NCBI RefSeq assembly: GCF_023159225.1
Contig: NC_063166.1
Coordinates: 41,807,149-41,871,148 of the forward strand
Source: Perognathus longimembris pacificus
Lineage: Eukaryota > Chordata > Mammalia > Rodentia > Heteromyidae
Reading direction: 5' to 3'
Length of the DNA: 64,000 bases
Under the pieces are notes generated by a model that saw nothing but the letters and a program-made list of their open reading frames with translations, made no database searches and had not been told where the DNA came from. Every line of letters starts with the position of its first letter. The first letter of the stretch is position 1. The position numbers and the translations under genes were made by a program. Shown here piece after piece: positions 36,153 to 46,624 of the stretch.

Positions 36153-37019
36153 AAAACCCAGATAGACAAATATAGTGCCCCTGAGGGTTAGACCATAGGA
36201 ATTTAGAGGGAGCACAATCTAATCCTTGATAACAGGGATCTAATAGAAGCATGGAAGTCAAAGGGGAGAGAATATCAAATGATCAAGATGAATAATCTAG
36301 TCCTTAAAGGAATAGAGAAGTCAGATGAGCTCATGAGTGGAAAATACCAAAGGTTGTGCTCATCAAAGACTAATCATGAGCTAAGCAAAAGAACATTCCC
36401 GTGAAGAGGTATATGAAATGGTGTGACTAGTGATTAAAAGGTGAGTAAGTAGCGATAACTGAAGGAGGCTTTGTTCATTTCAGAGTCAACCCAAAATACT
36501 GCAGTTTCTGGATGAGTCTAAGGGAGGAAAGACTCCTTATACCCTCTGAGAATGTAATAATTGAGTCTGTAAGAGAACTGGCAAGTTACCAGGAGATAAT
36601 GTATTCAAATATGTTTCCTACATGCATTGCATAATCCAAACTGAGTGCAATTATATAGGATCTCAAATATCTCCACAAAGGACACCTGGGTAGGCACACT
36701 GGAGAGTCCATGATTAGAGAGACAGAAGGATGAGCCCTTAGAACAAGATACAGTGGTGACAAAGTGAGTCTAGTATGGTGTCCAATTCTATCTATTTTCT
36801 TCTTCCACAATAGAGTTAATCTTCCCTGATTATTAAAACTTCCAAGGAGGAGCTGATGACAACTGAGCAGCTTTTGAAGGATCTGTCCTAGGCTGGTAAG
36901 GGAACTTCAGAAAAACTCTTGCTGTCAACCACTGTGCTATGAGTATCTTCAATTTATATTCTGGGAACAGCATTTCCTGAAACCTTTTATTAGTCAAAGT
37001 CACCAGTCATTAACCTTTT
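36153..37019. other. Intergenic sequence, nothing recognised
   Basis: No gene or clear repeat recognised. Confidence 0.45.
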
Positions 37020-37150
37020 TCAGAGCACAGGTTCTAGAACCAGACAGGCTCTGTCTCTTACTGCCCTTGAGATTTATGACAAATAATTAATCTCACTAAT
37101 CCCCCATTCTTCATCTGTAAGGAGATTAAAATAGTACTGGAAGGATATAG
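37020..37150 (+). mobile_element. MIR fragment
   Basis: 'gagcacaggttctagaaccagacagg' and 'cattcttcatctgtaaggag' and 'ttaaaatagtactgg' follow the MIR order (gctctggagccaga ... cctcatctgtaaaatg ... aatagtac). Confidence 0.65.
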
Positions 37151-37155
37151 CCCAA

Positions 37156-37319
37156 AATGTAGACAATGATTATCGTTTGTTTTGATTGTTGATCAAGGAT
37201 TTTGAACTTGGGGCCTTATACTTGCTAGAGAAGAACTCTACCACTTGAGTCACACCCTCAAATACTTTTGCTTTTAGTTCTTTTATCAGATAGAGTCTGG
37301 CTTCTGCACGTGCACACCT

Positions 37320-37350
<31 letters not shown>

Positions 37351-37595
37351 CGCGCACACATGCAATCTAGTACTGAGGCTTGAACTCAAGGCCTGAGCAT
37401 TCTTCTTTAGCTTTTTCCACTCAAGGCTAGCATTCTATCCTTTGAGCCACAGCTTCACTTTGGGCTTTTAAGTGATCAACTGGACATAAAAACCTCATAG
37501 ATCTTCCTACCCAGGCTGGATTTGAACCATGATCCTCAGATCTCATCCTCCTATGTAGCTAGGATTACAGTCATGAGCTAATGGAAACTGGCTAG
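37156..37595. repeat. 440-bp direct duplication, copy 1 (flank of the endogenous retrovirus)
   Basis: Identical by eye to 41586-42025 at a constant offset of 4430, including the length of the internal TG run. It contains an ID-like fragment (about 37185-37262), the TG/CG tract (37319-37360) and a minus-strand dimeric SINE (37361-37590). The left edge is aatgtag and the right edge is ggctag, directly before the LTR start at 37596. Confidence 0.93.
37361..37590 (-). mobile_element. Dimeric SINE (in duplicated block, copy 1)
   Basis: 'gaggcttgaactcaaggcctg', 'tttccactcaaggctagc', 'gatcctcagatctcatcc', then 'ggattacagtcatgagc'. The TG run at 37319-37350 marks its tail. Confidence 0.85.
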
Positions 37596-37902
37596 TGTTG
37601 TGCCAAGTTTCAAGACCACCCCAAGAAGACCACCGAGATTCAGACACTCCGAAATGCAAAAGCAAGGCAAGGCTTTATTTAACGAGCTGCCAACTCGGGC
37701 CTCGTCCTACCCACAGACACAGCGGAGGTTAGGAGGAAGCCCCGAGCTGTGATTACACAGGGCTTATAAAGGCAAAGAACAGGGTTACAACAATCAGCTG
37801 TGCAAGCAAGATTAGAACACAGGTACAAATCTGATTGGCTCAGGGTTCGATTCTAAAATGGGGTTCACGTGGTGGGGCCTGACTTCAAAGTCTGGCACCT
37901 CA
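37596..37902 (-). mobile_element. ERV 3' LTR, complete (307 bp)
   Basis: Minus-strand TG...CA ends (TGAGGTGCCAGAC to GGCACAACA). It has the same CCAAT, TATA and AATAAA layout as the plus-strand copy at 41292: the polyadenylation signal reads TTTATT at 37674-37679 on the plus strand. It differs from the other copies at a few positions, so the copies are fairly young. Confidence 0.9.
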
Positions 37903-37921
37903 TTTCCCCCTTTTTCTTTTT
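37903..37921 (-). other. ERV polypurine tract
   Basis: On the minus strand a run of A and G (AAAAAGGGGGAAA type) ends directly at the LTR TG. This is the usual plus-strand primer position of a retrovirus. Confidence 0.85.
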
Positions 37922-38239
37922 GGTACCTTGGGAGCCAATCATGGCTCCATTCTGTCCATTTCAATGGCTTGCATGTCTAGGGGATGATATAGAGGTAAGG
38001 CATGGGCCAGTAGGGCCCAATGTAGTAACCAAAGGGCCTGTCACCATTTCTTACAAGAATAGTCTCTGTACCTCTGTTTTGCATGCCTCTAGTTTATCCT
38101 GACTCATCTTCACAAAAACAACTCTGGTCCCTTGATTTTAAAGGGGGGCTGATGGGTGAAGATCATCCATCTTCTGTAACTTCTTCAGGCTGACTCAGGG
38201 GCGTAGACCTTACCTAGCCAGGAACCTATAACCTTAGTC

Positions 38240-38437
38240 TCAGTCTAACTTTCTTTTCTTGAGGCGAAGGCAAAGCGGCTGAGTTGGGTGCTTGGAGACC
38301 TCCCATGTTCCATCACGGTAGTTGTCATCCAGGGCAAAGGGGTCAGCTGGCCTGGCATGGAAGCAATGAACCCAAGTGGCGATGCCGTCCAGGGTCCCCT
38401 CCACCGTGGTTAATCTGTTGATTGGGGGCATTGGCAA
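38240..38437 (-). pseudogene. ERV pol remnant: integrase C-terminal end
   Basis: A 65-codon minus-strand open frame. The translated block VEGTLDGIATWVHCFHARPAD followed by a short basic tail ending in LRLKKRK looks like the SH3-like C-terminal end of gammaretroviral integrase. The family identity is from memory, with no alignment run. Its catalytic core is absent. Only about 320 bases separate it from the polypurine tract, so env is essentially deleted. Confidence 0.7.
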
Positions 38438-39757
38438 GCTGACAGGCCTTTAACAGATCTCAATAAGGACACAACACAATCTCAGGTCTACAAGCTTTCT
38501 TTCCTAAACAGATGTATCAACTTAAAATTCTTACTGCCAGTCAGGGCTTTGAGTAAATGCGGGGGGTGAGATTTTAATCTATCCTCTCATTTGACAAACT
38601 TACCCTTACCAACCACTATCACATATGACTGGCAAATTCCTGCCCAGTAGACAGACATGGGCACTGGAAAGGCATGCTTATGAACTATTCTTCTAGGACT
38701 TCCCGGCTTTAACTTTTGAAAGGCCAACAGTAGTGACTCTAGGATCTGACACCATCTCTGCCATCCAAGCAGTGGCTTACTGCCTCTGGATGCTCCATCA
38801 CTTTTGTCCCAGGAGGAGTGACTTTCGACTTGGACTCAGGGCCTGAGTGCTGTCCCTCAGCCCTCCAGCTCAAGACTAGCACCCTACCACTTTTGAGTTC
38901 CACACCACTCCGTTTCCAGCACTCTGCTGGCTGATTAGAGACAAGTCTCTCACAGGGACCTTTCTTTGCCCGGGCTGGCTTCGAACCGCAGATTCAGATC
39001 AATGAGTCTTATAAGGGGCCACTTTACTCCAATTATAAGCAACAAGGTGGTCCACACAGAAGTAGTTTTTAAGCATGCTCTCTTACCTGGAACTTATTAA
39101 GGGTCAGTATTAGATCTTGACAAACTTGTAGGAATCACCTGTGCTTCTCTGTGGGCCTGCTGGAAACTGTTACAAAAAAACCTACAAAGAAGCTGGAATG
39201 GCAATTAAACATTTTGGTAGCCATAATTCTCCTTTTCTCACTTTGCAATAATTATTTAGGACAATTTTACTTCCAAATTTCTTATCTAGAAATGTATTCT
39301 TGATTTCCAAAGCCTTTTTAACACTAACACAACACTTTAGCTTTTATCTGCATCGGAAAAACTGAAGCTCACAGGCAATCTGAAACCAGGTGCCGCCCTT
39401 TGCTTACGGGCTGGGCTGCTTGTTTCAAAAGAGCCTCTTTTTTTTTTTTTTTTCTTCAGTCCCAGTTACTGCATAGCATGAAGACCTTTGAATTTAAACT
39501 TAGTTTTGCATCATACTGCAGTCTTGAACATGTTCACACTCACACATGCACTCACACATACATTTTCAAAAGATCTTAAAGCGCGCTGAATAAGCATCGG
39601 CCGTACATTTTAAGACAAAAACCTTTAACAAATGATTTTAGCATTCTCCAGCCTCATTTTCCAGGGCTTGATAGTTTTAGTAAAACATTTTTAGTCTTAG
39701 TAAAACATTTTAGCGCACCAAACAATTTTCTGCTTAAGAAGGCTGGGTGGGGATCCC
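38438..39757 (-). other. ERV internal region without recognised coding domains
   Basis: Non-coding-looking interior with a SINE insertion (38825-38998) and a T-run at 39439-39454. I recognise no protease, reverse transcriptase or env block on either strand. Confidence 0.5.
38825..38998 (-). mobile_element. Dimeric SINE inserted in the ERV interior
   Basis: 'cttggactcagggcctgag', 'agctcaagactagcaccctacc', 'tgctggctgattagagacaag', and 'cgggctggcttcgaaccgcag'. The head end is missing. Relatively CpG-rich, hence not very old. Confidence 0.82.
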
Positions 39758-40265
39758 CTAGAGTTCTTTCTGTGGACACTCACACTCTGATTGTGAACCA
39801 TTGCCTGTACATCTTTCCAATGAGCTATGCAGGTTTGACACAAAAGAGACTGTTAGACTTACAAACAACACAGAGATGACAACGCAGCATGGTGAGGTCA
39901 CTCCCTGCCACCTGTGGGTGGCTTGGGCTGGCCCTACATCCACCCCGTCGGCGGCTGCGGGTCAGGACTTGGACTTGGGGCTGATGCATCCGTGTCCTGG
40001 GCTGTCGGCACCGGCGAGTTGACTGGGCAGGACCCTCCGGAGCGGAGGGCACAGCTGAAACATTTTCCTCAGAGTCCTCCTCTTGTAGAGTTAACTGGGA
40101 TGGGGAGTATGGAGCGGGAAACATTTCCTCCTCCGTGCTTCCTCCCTATGTCAAAGCTCCCTCAATTTCCTCAAAGGTGGACCATTCTGACTTGCACAGG
40201 GTGATCCACTTTTCCTTTTTAAGGGCCACACCTTGGTTCTGAGCTATCTCCTTAAGAAAAGCTAC
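39758..40265 (-). pseudogene. ERV gag remnant (matrix N-terminal part and following segment)
   Basis: At about 40150-40265 (minus strand) the translation contains KKEKWITLCKSEW, typical of the gammaretroviral matrix domain, which normally lies near the start of gag. Downstream frames (39825-40124 and 39758-39943) are proline- and serine-rich like the linker after matrix, but they are frame-shifted relative to it. I see no capsid major-homology region or nucleocapsid zinc knuckle. No start codon with a myristoylation signal is evident, because a minisatellite occupies the region upstream. Confidence 0.65.
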
Positions 40266-40284
40266 GAGTTGGAGATCTCCCAAG

Positions 40285-40526
40285 CTGGCCCACAACCTCC
40301 TACAAGGGTGCAGAAGGAATGGACCCGAGTTGGCCCACAACCTCCTGTAAGAAGGAGTGGACCCGAGTTGGCCCACAACCTCCTGCAAGGGTGCAGAAGG
40401 AGTGGACCCGAGTTACGAGTTGGAGATCTCCCAAGTTGGCCCACAACCTCCTGCCAGGGTATGGGAGGAGTGGACCCAAGTTGGCCCACAACCTCCTGCC
40501 AGATAAGCAGAAGGAGCAGACCCAAG
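40285..40526 (-). repeat. Minisatellite of about 45 bp in the ERV leader/gag start
   Basis: Five units start at 40285, 40330 (short, 38 bp), 40368, 40436 and 40481. Each begins 'ttggcccacaacctcctg' and most end 'gaaggagtggacccgag' on the plus strand. A 23-bp insert (40413-40435) repeats a sequence that also precedes unit 1. It gives repetitive leucine/tryptophan-rich frames on the minus strand. Confidence 0.92.
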
Positions 40527-40701
40527 TACAAGGTGGGCAGGTTGAGTCTCGTTTAGGAGGTCCTCCTGGTCAGTTCCGGCCAAAAAACAAACTGACTCGC
40601 GCCCTACAAGCAAAAGCAAAACAGACAAATTACAGGACAAGACAAATGAACAGTGCTGTTTTCTTACCTTCGGAGTCTGGGATCTCGGGGTCTCTGGGGC
40701 T

Positions 40702-40719
40702 ATCCCGGACGAGCCCCCA
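40702..40719 (-). other. ERV primer binding site, tRNA-Pro type
   Basis: On the minus strand, TGGGGGCTCGTCCGGGAT, two bases after the LTR end. This equals the proline-tRNA primer site that I remember for murine-type gammaretroviruses. A GT-rich 'gaaggtaag' 35-45 bases further is a plausible splice donor. Confidence 0.9.
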
Positions 40720-40721
40720 AA

Positions 40722-40836
40722 TGTTGTGCCAAGTTGCAAGACCACCCCCAAGAAGACCACCGAGATTCAGACACTCCGAAATGCAAAAGCAAGGCAAGGC
40801 TTTATTTAACGAGCTGCCAACTCGGGCCTCGTCCTA
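40722..40836 (-). mobile_element. ERV 5' LTR, only the R-U5 end kept
   Basis: The minus-strand end (…GGCACAACA) is intact, but homology stops at 40836 ('cgtccta') where the other copies continue 'cgtcctacccacag'. U3 and part of R are missing. Shares 'gcaagaccaccccc' with the inverted copy at 41292 and not with the 3' LTR. Confidence 0.88.
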
Positions 40837-41291
40837 GAACAATAGAAATGGATGATAAGTAGACAGGTGACAGAGAGACAGACAGACAGATAGATAGATA
40901 ATGGACAGATAGATGGTTGAAAGATGATAGCTAACAATCCTACAACATTTGCTGTAGATGGTGGCAGAGTCTGGAAAGTAACAGTCTGTGAGACCCACTC
41001 CTGTCTTCTACAGATGTGACCCACTAGCATGTCCACTCTTTACTACAAATTTGGTCTCCACCTACATTTCCTTTCTAACCTCTGGGACTTAACTGCATCT
41101 TAACTCACCTTTCCTCATTTTCATTGTAATGACACCATTCCCTGTCCAAGTTGGAGAAGGGAACTTACCCTTCTGAGTAAATCCAGAAAAGTTTTCAGCT
41201 GTAGCCACAAATCATGGTCCCCATGGATGGAACTGCATCTATACACAGGCTGACATTTCTCTATCTGCTCCTAGACAGATGGATTCACAGT
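40837..41291. other. 455-bp block between opposed LTRs, not retroviral
   Basis: Starts with a GACA/GATA microsatellite (40870-40920) followed by unique-looking sequence. No similarity to either LTR flank or to the ERV interior is seen. Its origin is unclear. Confidence 0.6.
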
Positions 41292-41584
41292 TGAAAGCCT
41301 GACTTTGAAGTCAGGCCCCACCACGTGAACCCCATTTTAGAATCGAACCCTGAGCCAATCAGATTTGTACCTGTGTTCTAATCTTGCTTGCACAGCTGAT
41401 GGTTGTAACCTTGTTCTTTGCCTTTATAAGCCCTGTGTAATCACAGCTCGGGGCTTCCTCCTAACCTCCGCTGTGTCTGTGGGTAGGACGAGGCCCGAGT
41501 TGGCAGCTCGTTAAATAAACCCTTGCCTTGCTTTTGCATTTCGGAGTGTCTGAATCTCGGTGGTCTTCTTGGGGGTGGTCTTGC
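41292..41584 (+). mobile_element. ERV LTR, inverted copy, lacking its last bases
   Basis: Plus-strand LTR starting TGAAAGCCTGACTTTG, with CCAAT (41355-41359), TTTATAA (41423-41429) and AATAAA (41514-41519). It stops after 'ggtggtcttgc' at 41584, about 16 bases before the normal end, and joins the duplicated flank after one extra G. It shares 'gcaagaccaccccc' (in reverse) with the truncated 5' LTR. Confidence 0.9.
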
Positions 41585-41585
41585 G

Positions 41586-41749
41586 AATGTAGACAATGAT
41601 TATCGTTTGTTTTGATTGTTGATCAAGGATTTTGAACTTGGGGCCTTATACTTGCTAGAGAAGAACTCTACCACTTGAGTCACACCCTCAAATACTTTTG
41701 CTTTTAGTTCTTTTATCAGATAGAGTCTGGCTTCTGCACGTGCACACCT

Positions 41750-41780
<31 letters not shown>

Positions 41781-42025
41781 CGCGCACACATGCAATCTAG
41801 TACTGAGGCTTGAACTCAAGGCCTGAGCATTCTTCTTTAGCTTTTTCCACTCAAGGCTAGCATTCTATCCTTTGAGCCACAGCTTCACTTTGGGCTTTTA
41901 AGTGATCAACTGGACATAAAAACCTCATAGATCTTCCTACCCAGGCTGGATTTGAACCATGATCCTCAGATCTCATCCTCCTATGTAGCTAGGATTACAG
42001 TCATGAGCTAATGGAAACTGGCTAG
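41586..42025. repeat. 440-bp direct duplication, copy 2
   Basis: Same sequence as 37156-37595 with no difference that I can see, including TG repeat length. It then continues into unique sequence (catttggc), which probably is the original right-hand continuation of the locus. Contains the second copies of the ID-like fragment and of the minus-strand SINE (41791-42020). Confidence 0.93.
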
Positions 42026-42793
42026 CATTTGGCTTTTTGCCACAGACTCTAGATCGCCATCCTTCCTGTCATCTCTCCCCACCATACCCAAGGACGATTG
42101 TATTTTGGCATCTAGGTTAAAGATCTGTTTACATTTTTGCCTTCAGTTTATCTGTATTTCATGTCTGTTTCTACCTATGATTCACACACACACACGCACA
42201 CACATCTTGCATTTTTTAAAGTTGTTCTCAAAATCTATTTTTATAAATATGTAGTTTAATTACAGATTCTATTACTACCCATGAAGAATTCCAAACAGAG
42301 TAATAGATTAGCAAATCAGATATTTTCATTTTTCTGTAGAAGAGAAGCAGCATACCCTGGTTTCATAAAATCAGTAGGGCACAATGGGCATCTAAGTTGG
42401 AAAAGAGATGTCCTGTGATTTCAAAGATGTTCCAATGAGTGAAGTAGAATTCTAAAGATCAAATGAATTAATCTCAAGTACACCCTGTCAGAATGGGATA
42501 GACAGCACTAAAGAACAGGTGAGCTATGTTCAGTGCACTCTGGTCCCTGGGGGAGGAGTGAGCACAGTGCCCTAGGAATCAGGGTTTGCTGGAGAAGCCA
42601 ACATTGTGATAGCTCCATTCTCAAGGCGGGGACCTCAGATTAACCATTGTCTCTGGGCTTATTGGTTTGTTGCACAATAGAAAGAAAGTTGGCCAAGAGA
42701 CAGGAGCTGACAATTCAGCTTCCCAAGCAAAGGATTCTAGTGCTTTTTCTGCCAGTATCCTCCACAATAACATGTTAAAAAAGTTAAAAGAAA
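42026..42793. other. Intergenic sequence; short (AC)n near 42183-42206
   Basis: No gene recognised. Confidence 0.45.
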
Positions 42794-43030
42794 CCAGGCT
42801 GTGGTGACACCTGCCTGTAAGCCTAACTGCTCAGAGGCCGAGGTCTAAAATCACTGCTCAAAGGTAATCTGGGCAGAAAAATTTATGAGACTTTTATCTC
42901 CAATTAATGATCTGAAAGTAGGAAGTAGAGCTATGTCTCAAGTGGTGTAGTGCTAACCTTGAATAAAAAATCTAAAGGACAGTGCCCAGGCTCTGAATTT
43001 AAGACCAGTACTGACATTAAAAAGAAAAAA
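42794..43030 (+). mobile_element. Dimeric SINE (7SL/B1-like head + Geo-like tail)
   Basis: 'aggctgtggtgacacctgcc', 'ctgctcagaggccgaggtc', 'cttttatctccaattaatg' and 'gagctatgtctcaagtgg', then 'ctgaatttaagaccagtactg' and an A-rich tail. Confidence 0.82.
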
Positions 43031-43111
43031 AGTTCAGGGGAGCAGATCTTTCGGCCCTTAACACAGTGAGAAATGTACGCTTTAGGTTACTACTACTTTG
43101 ATTCAGTTCAG

Positions 43112-43155
<44 letters not shown>
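43112..43155. repeat. (TG)n microsatellite
   Basis: 22 uninterrupted TG units. Confidence 0.96.
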
Positions 43156-43158
<3 letters not shown>

Positions 43159-44576
43159 AATGGTAAAACCTCCAAAATAAAAATTGTCAAACTGTTGACC
43201 TTTAGTTCAACTTGACTTTTGTTTTTCAACTTGGTCTTAATACATTACCTTCCTGCCTGTAAAATCCTGAAATAAGCTTTTATATTGGCTTATATTTTGC
43301 AAATTGTCCCATGTGTGCATATATTTATTAAATACCATGTCAGTATACTGACAACAAAACCAAATATACAATGATAAGTAAATAATGTCTTCACCTAACT
43401 TATCCAGCTGCTCTTTCAATGAGAATTCCAAATGAGGGGAAACTTTATTCTAAATTTAAAGTAAATATTTTAAATGTTATCAAGCTTTATGATGTTTATT
43501 TTGTAATATTCATCAGTTTATATCTCTGATTTCATCTGATGGTCTTTAAAAGACTATTTTGCATTTAACAATGTTGAATTCAGACTCTCAGTCTCACAGC
43601 TAAGGATTAAATCAGAAATGTGAAAAAGAAACAAAATTAAAATTTATATTATGGAAAATGATGAAAAGACTACCACTTAAATGCTCTACCATGAAATCAA
43701 ATGTCTTTAACAATGTGAATCATGCTTCACATGTGTAACTATTGCCTTGGGAATTGTCTAGAATTTTATTTGTCTGTAGTGTTTAGGGGAAGAAGAAAGT
43801 ACATCTATCTTGTCTAGAGGAACTTGGGTAAATTTGGGGACAGGAGAAAGAAAGAGGAAGAAAGCCACATACTTCTTCATTTATAAGAAAGGGAAGTGTT
43901 GACCTCATCTTCTGCTGAAATCTCATCTGTTTAGGTCTCTGGCATTAAGGTCTCTGGAGTTCTAAGGTAATGAGGACCATACAGTACAAATTTCTCCTGT
44001 TATCTCTTCTATTCATTTGTTCAACATAAACTTACTAAACACCTTTGATGTGCTAGATACTGGGCTTATTTAAAAATCCAGGGAAACACAGAATGCTTGC
44101 ATTAAGAAAATTTGGAATTGAATGGGAGATAGGAAAATAAATTAAGTAACTACATAGGTACCATATGTATCTGCCTGCTCAGGAAGGTCAGGGAAGCTGG
44201 GAGGAGGTGTGAGTCAGAAAGCACAGAAGAGCAGGAGGACACAGCAGCACACTCCGTGCTAGAGGGGCACCATGTCTATTCAGGATGAGGAAAAGCTTCT
44301 AGGCAGGCTATGCACAGCCAGTAAAGGTAGAGATTCAGGCATGTGTGAGCATTTCCCTCCTGTCTTCTCTTCATCTCTGGAGCGATGTGAAGCCATTATA
44401 TGATTTGAATCAGATGGCTGGTGTAGCACTTTGAATTTTGAAAAACTTAACTTCCGCTCTGGTTTGAGAAACAATGTAAAGGGACCCAGAAGAGCCCTGG
44501 TAGAAGTTAAGTGTCTGATAGAGAAATGCTTAAGGGATAGCAGTGCTAAGGGTAGAGCACTGGAGGAGGAGAGGGA
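43156..44576. other. Intergenic sequence, nothing recognised
   Basis: AT-rich. A short 'gatgtgctagatactgggct' near 44048 resembles the edge of an ancient mammalian repeat. No gene seen. Confidence 0.4.
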
Positions 44577-44855
44577 TGTGTGTGTGGGGGGGGAGTGCAT
44601 GTGTGGGCACGGGCATTACCAGTACTGGGTCCAAAGCTTCAACTTAGTACCTGGTACTGTCTCTTGGCCTTTTCTGCTCAAGGCTAGTGGCTAGTGCTCT
44701 ACCACTTGAGCCACAGCTCCACTTCTGGCTTTTTGGTGATAAGTTAATAAGTTTCACATACTTTCTTGCCTGAGTTGGCTTCGAACTGTGATCCTCAGAT
44801 CTCAGTCTCCTCAGTAGTTAGGATTACAAGCACAAACCACTGGCACTCAGCTTGA
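44577..44855 (-). mobile_element. Dimeric SINE (7SL/B1-like head + Geo-like tail)
   Basis: 'tgtgtgggggggg' tail side, 'ttctgctcaaggctagtgg', 'ctaccacttgagccacagctcc', 'ggcttcgaactgtgatcctc' and 'ggattacaagcacaaaccac'. Confidence 0.88.
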
Positions 44856-45900
44856 GAAGAGGGTTTTGAATTCAGATGTCTTACTCCCTCACAAAGGTGG
44901 CTGAAGCTACAGTGAAGTTATTGTTGGGCACTAAAAAGGCCAGCCCTCCAAATGTCCCAATCACTTCCTGCATCCTAAGCAGGAAAGTGTGGCTTTTCTC
45001 ATGACACATCCAGAGATAGCCTTTGCTGTTAGTTGGAACAAGACTTAGAGTTCCAAGATCAAGCAACTGAAGTTTTAGACTGCCAAGAAGATGAGAACAG
45101 TTGGGATTGGAGAAAGGGTGTGTCTTTATTCCCCCAAAACACGGATCTCAGCCTGGAATCTACTTTGCCTCAGGTAAAGAATCCACTATGAGAAAGAACA
45201 GCTGGAAGGTCTTGGACCAGAGGGCTATGTACAGGGGGCACAGAGAGCTAGAAGTAATTGATTAGCCAATCAGTTTAGATAAACTAGGTTTGTCTTGGGC
45301 AAACCTGGCTGCCCAAGCAAACAGGGAAATTTGAATGCTTATAGTGAACCTGCTTCTGCCCACCTGGCCCAGTTTCTAAGGCTACCTAAGAAGCTAAACA
45401 TTCTTTTTCCTCATCTGCATTATTGGAATGCTAAGGCAAGAATTTACAGGGCCCCAAAGATACTTTTATTTTGACAATCTCTGCCTTACACAGTACATTA
45501 CGAAAATAACACCCCACCCCACTCAGGCTCTGTGGCTGCTTATTTGTCTTTACCCAGCAAACCACTCTCAGGCAGAAGCAGTTCTAGTGGGAGGCACTAC
45601 ATAGCTGCCACTCCCAAATACAAGATCCTGGCCTCCTCCTAGGCCATGTGAATTAAACAAGGCATTTTAATAAAAATCCTAAGGGATCAGCACGCATATT
45701 AAAGTCCAGGGAAACTCTCTACATTTAGACCTACAGTCAGAAAACCACATTACATAACCAAGTCTGCACCTACTCTGAGCTGAAACAAAAATTTAATGAA
45801 GCTGTACTTAAAAAAAATTGTGCTCATGACCCACTAAATTTCACGATCCACTCCTGGGTCTCCCCTTGTGGAATGAAAACTCAATTGGAAGGCACCTAGG
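44856..45900. other. Sequence upstream of the TGFBR2 promoter
   Basis: No gene or clear repeat recognised. GC content rises from about 45880. Confidence 0.45.
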
Positions 45901-46149
45901 GATGGTGCAAAGAGGTGGGGCCGGAGGAGACGCTTCAGAGGTGCTGTGGAAAGTGAAGAGTTTCACATCCAGTTACTTGGAGGAAGGCAAGCACGCATTC
46001 ACTCCCAAGGAAAAGTTTTGAGTGGCGTGGGAGGGCAGCGAGTGGCCATAGCTTGCAGAACCCTGGGGAAGGGCTGGTCTAGGGGACGTGATTGGCAGCT
46101 GGAAGAGGAGGAGGGTTGGAAGCCTAGCAGCTAGAGGTTCTGCCCAGCT
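45901..46149 (+). promoter_or_regulatory. TGFBR2: TGFBR2 proximal promoter
   Basis: TATA-less, purine-rich sequence just before the exon. An inverted CCAAT box (ATTGG, 46091-46095) lies 59 bases before the inferred start at 46150. The human TGFBR2 promoter is also TATA-less and depends on an inverted CCAAT/NF-Y site; that is from the literature as I remember it. Extent is a judgement, since no boundary is visible. Confidence 0.7.
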
Positions 46150-46228
46150 GTTGGCGAGGAGTTTCCTGCCCGCCCCCCCCTCCACTCCAGAGCTGGGTGA
46201 AGTTGAGTGAGTCACTCGCGCGCCCTGA

Positions 46229-46624
<396 letters not shown>

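Larger units (their letters stand above)
37596..40836 (-). mobile_element. Endogenous gammaretrovirus-like element, deleted and rearranged
   Basis: Minus-strand provirus of about 3.2 kb: a complete 3' LTR (37596-37902), polypurine tract (37903-37921), an internal region of 2.8 kb, primer binding site (40702-40719) and only the last part of the 5' LTR (40722-40836). Full gammaretroviral interiors are more than twice this length, so most of gag, pol and env is gone. What remains looks like gag matrix near 40150-40265 and the integrase C-terminus at 38240-38437. It resembles other non-autonomous gammaretroviral elements of rodents. No intact gene is present and no virus could be made from it. 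Confidence 0.88.

Noticed and set aside
36013..36261. Repeat protein with FPSLP units on the minus strand
   Set aside because: It is a translation of the (GGGAA)n array in a SINE tail.
37922..38239. Search for an env gene upstream of the 3' LTR
   Set aside because: Only about 320 bases lie between the integrase end and the polypurine tract and no envelope-like block is visible.
40233..40837. Plus-strand open frames (107 and 172 codons) across the ERV leader
   Set aside because: They run antisense to the provirus through the minisatellite and LTR, without any known domain.
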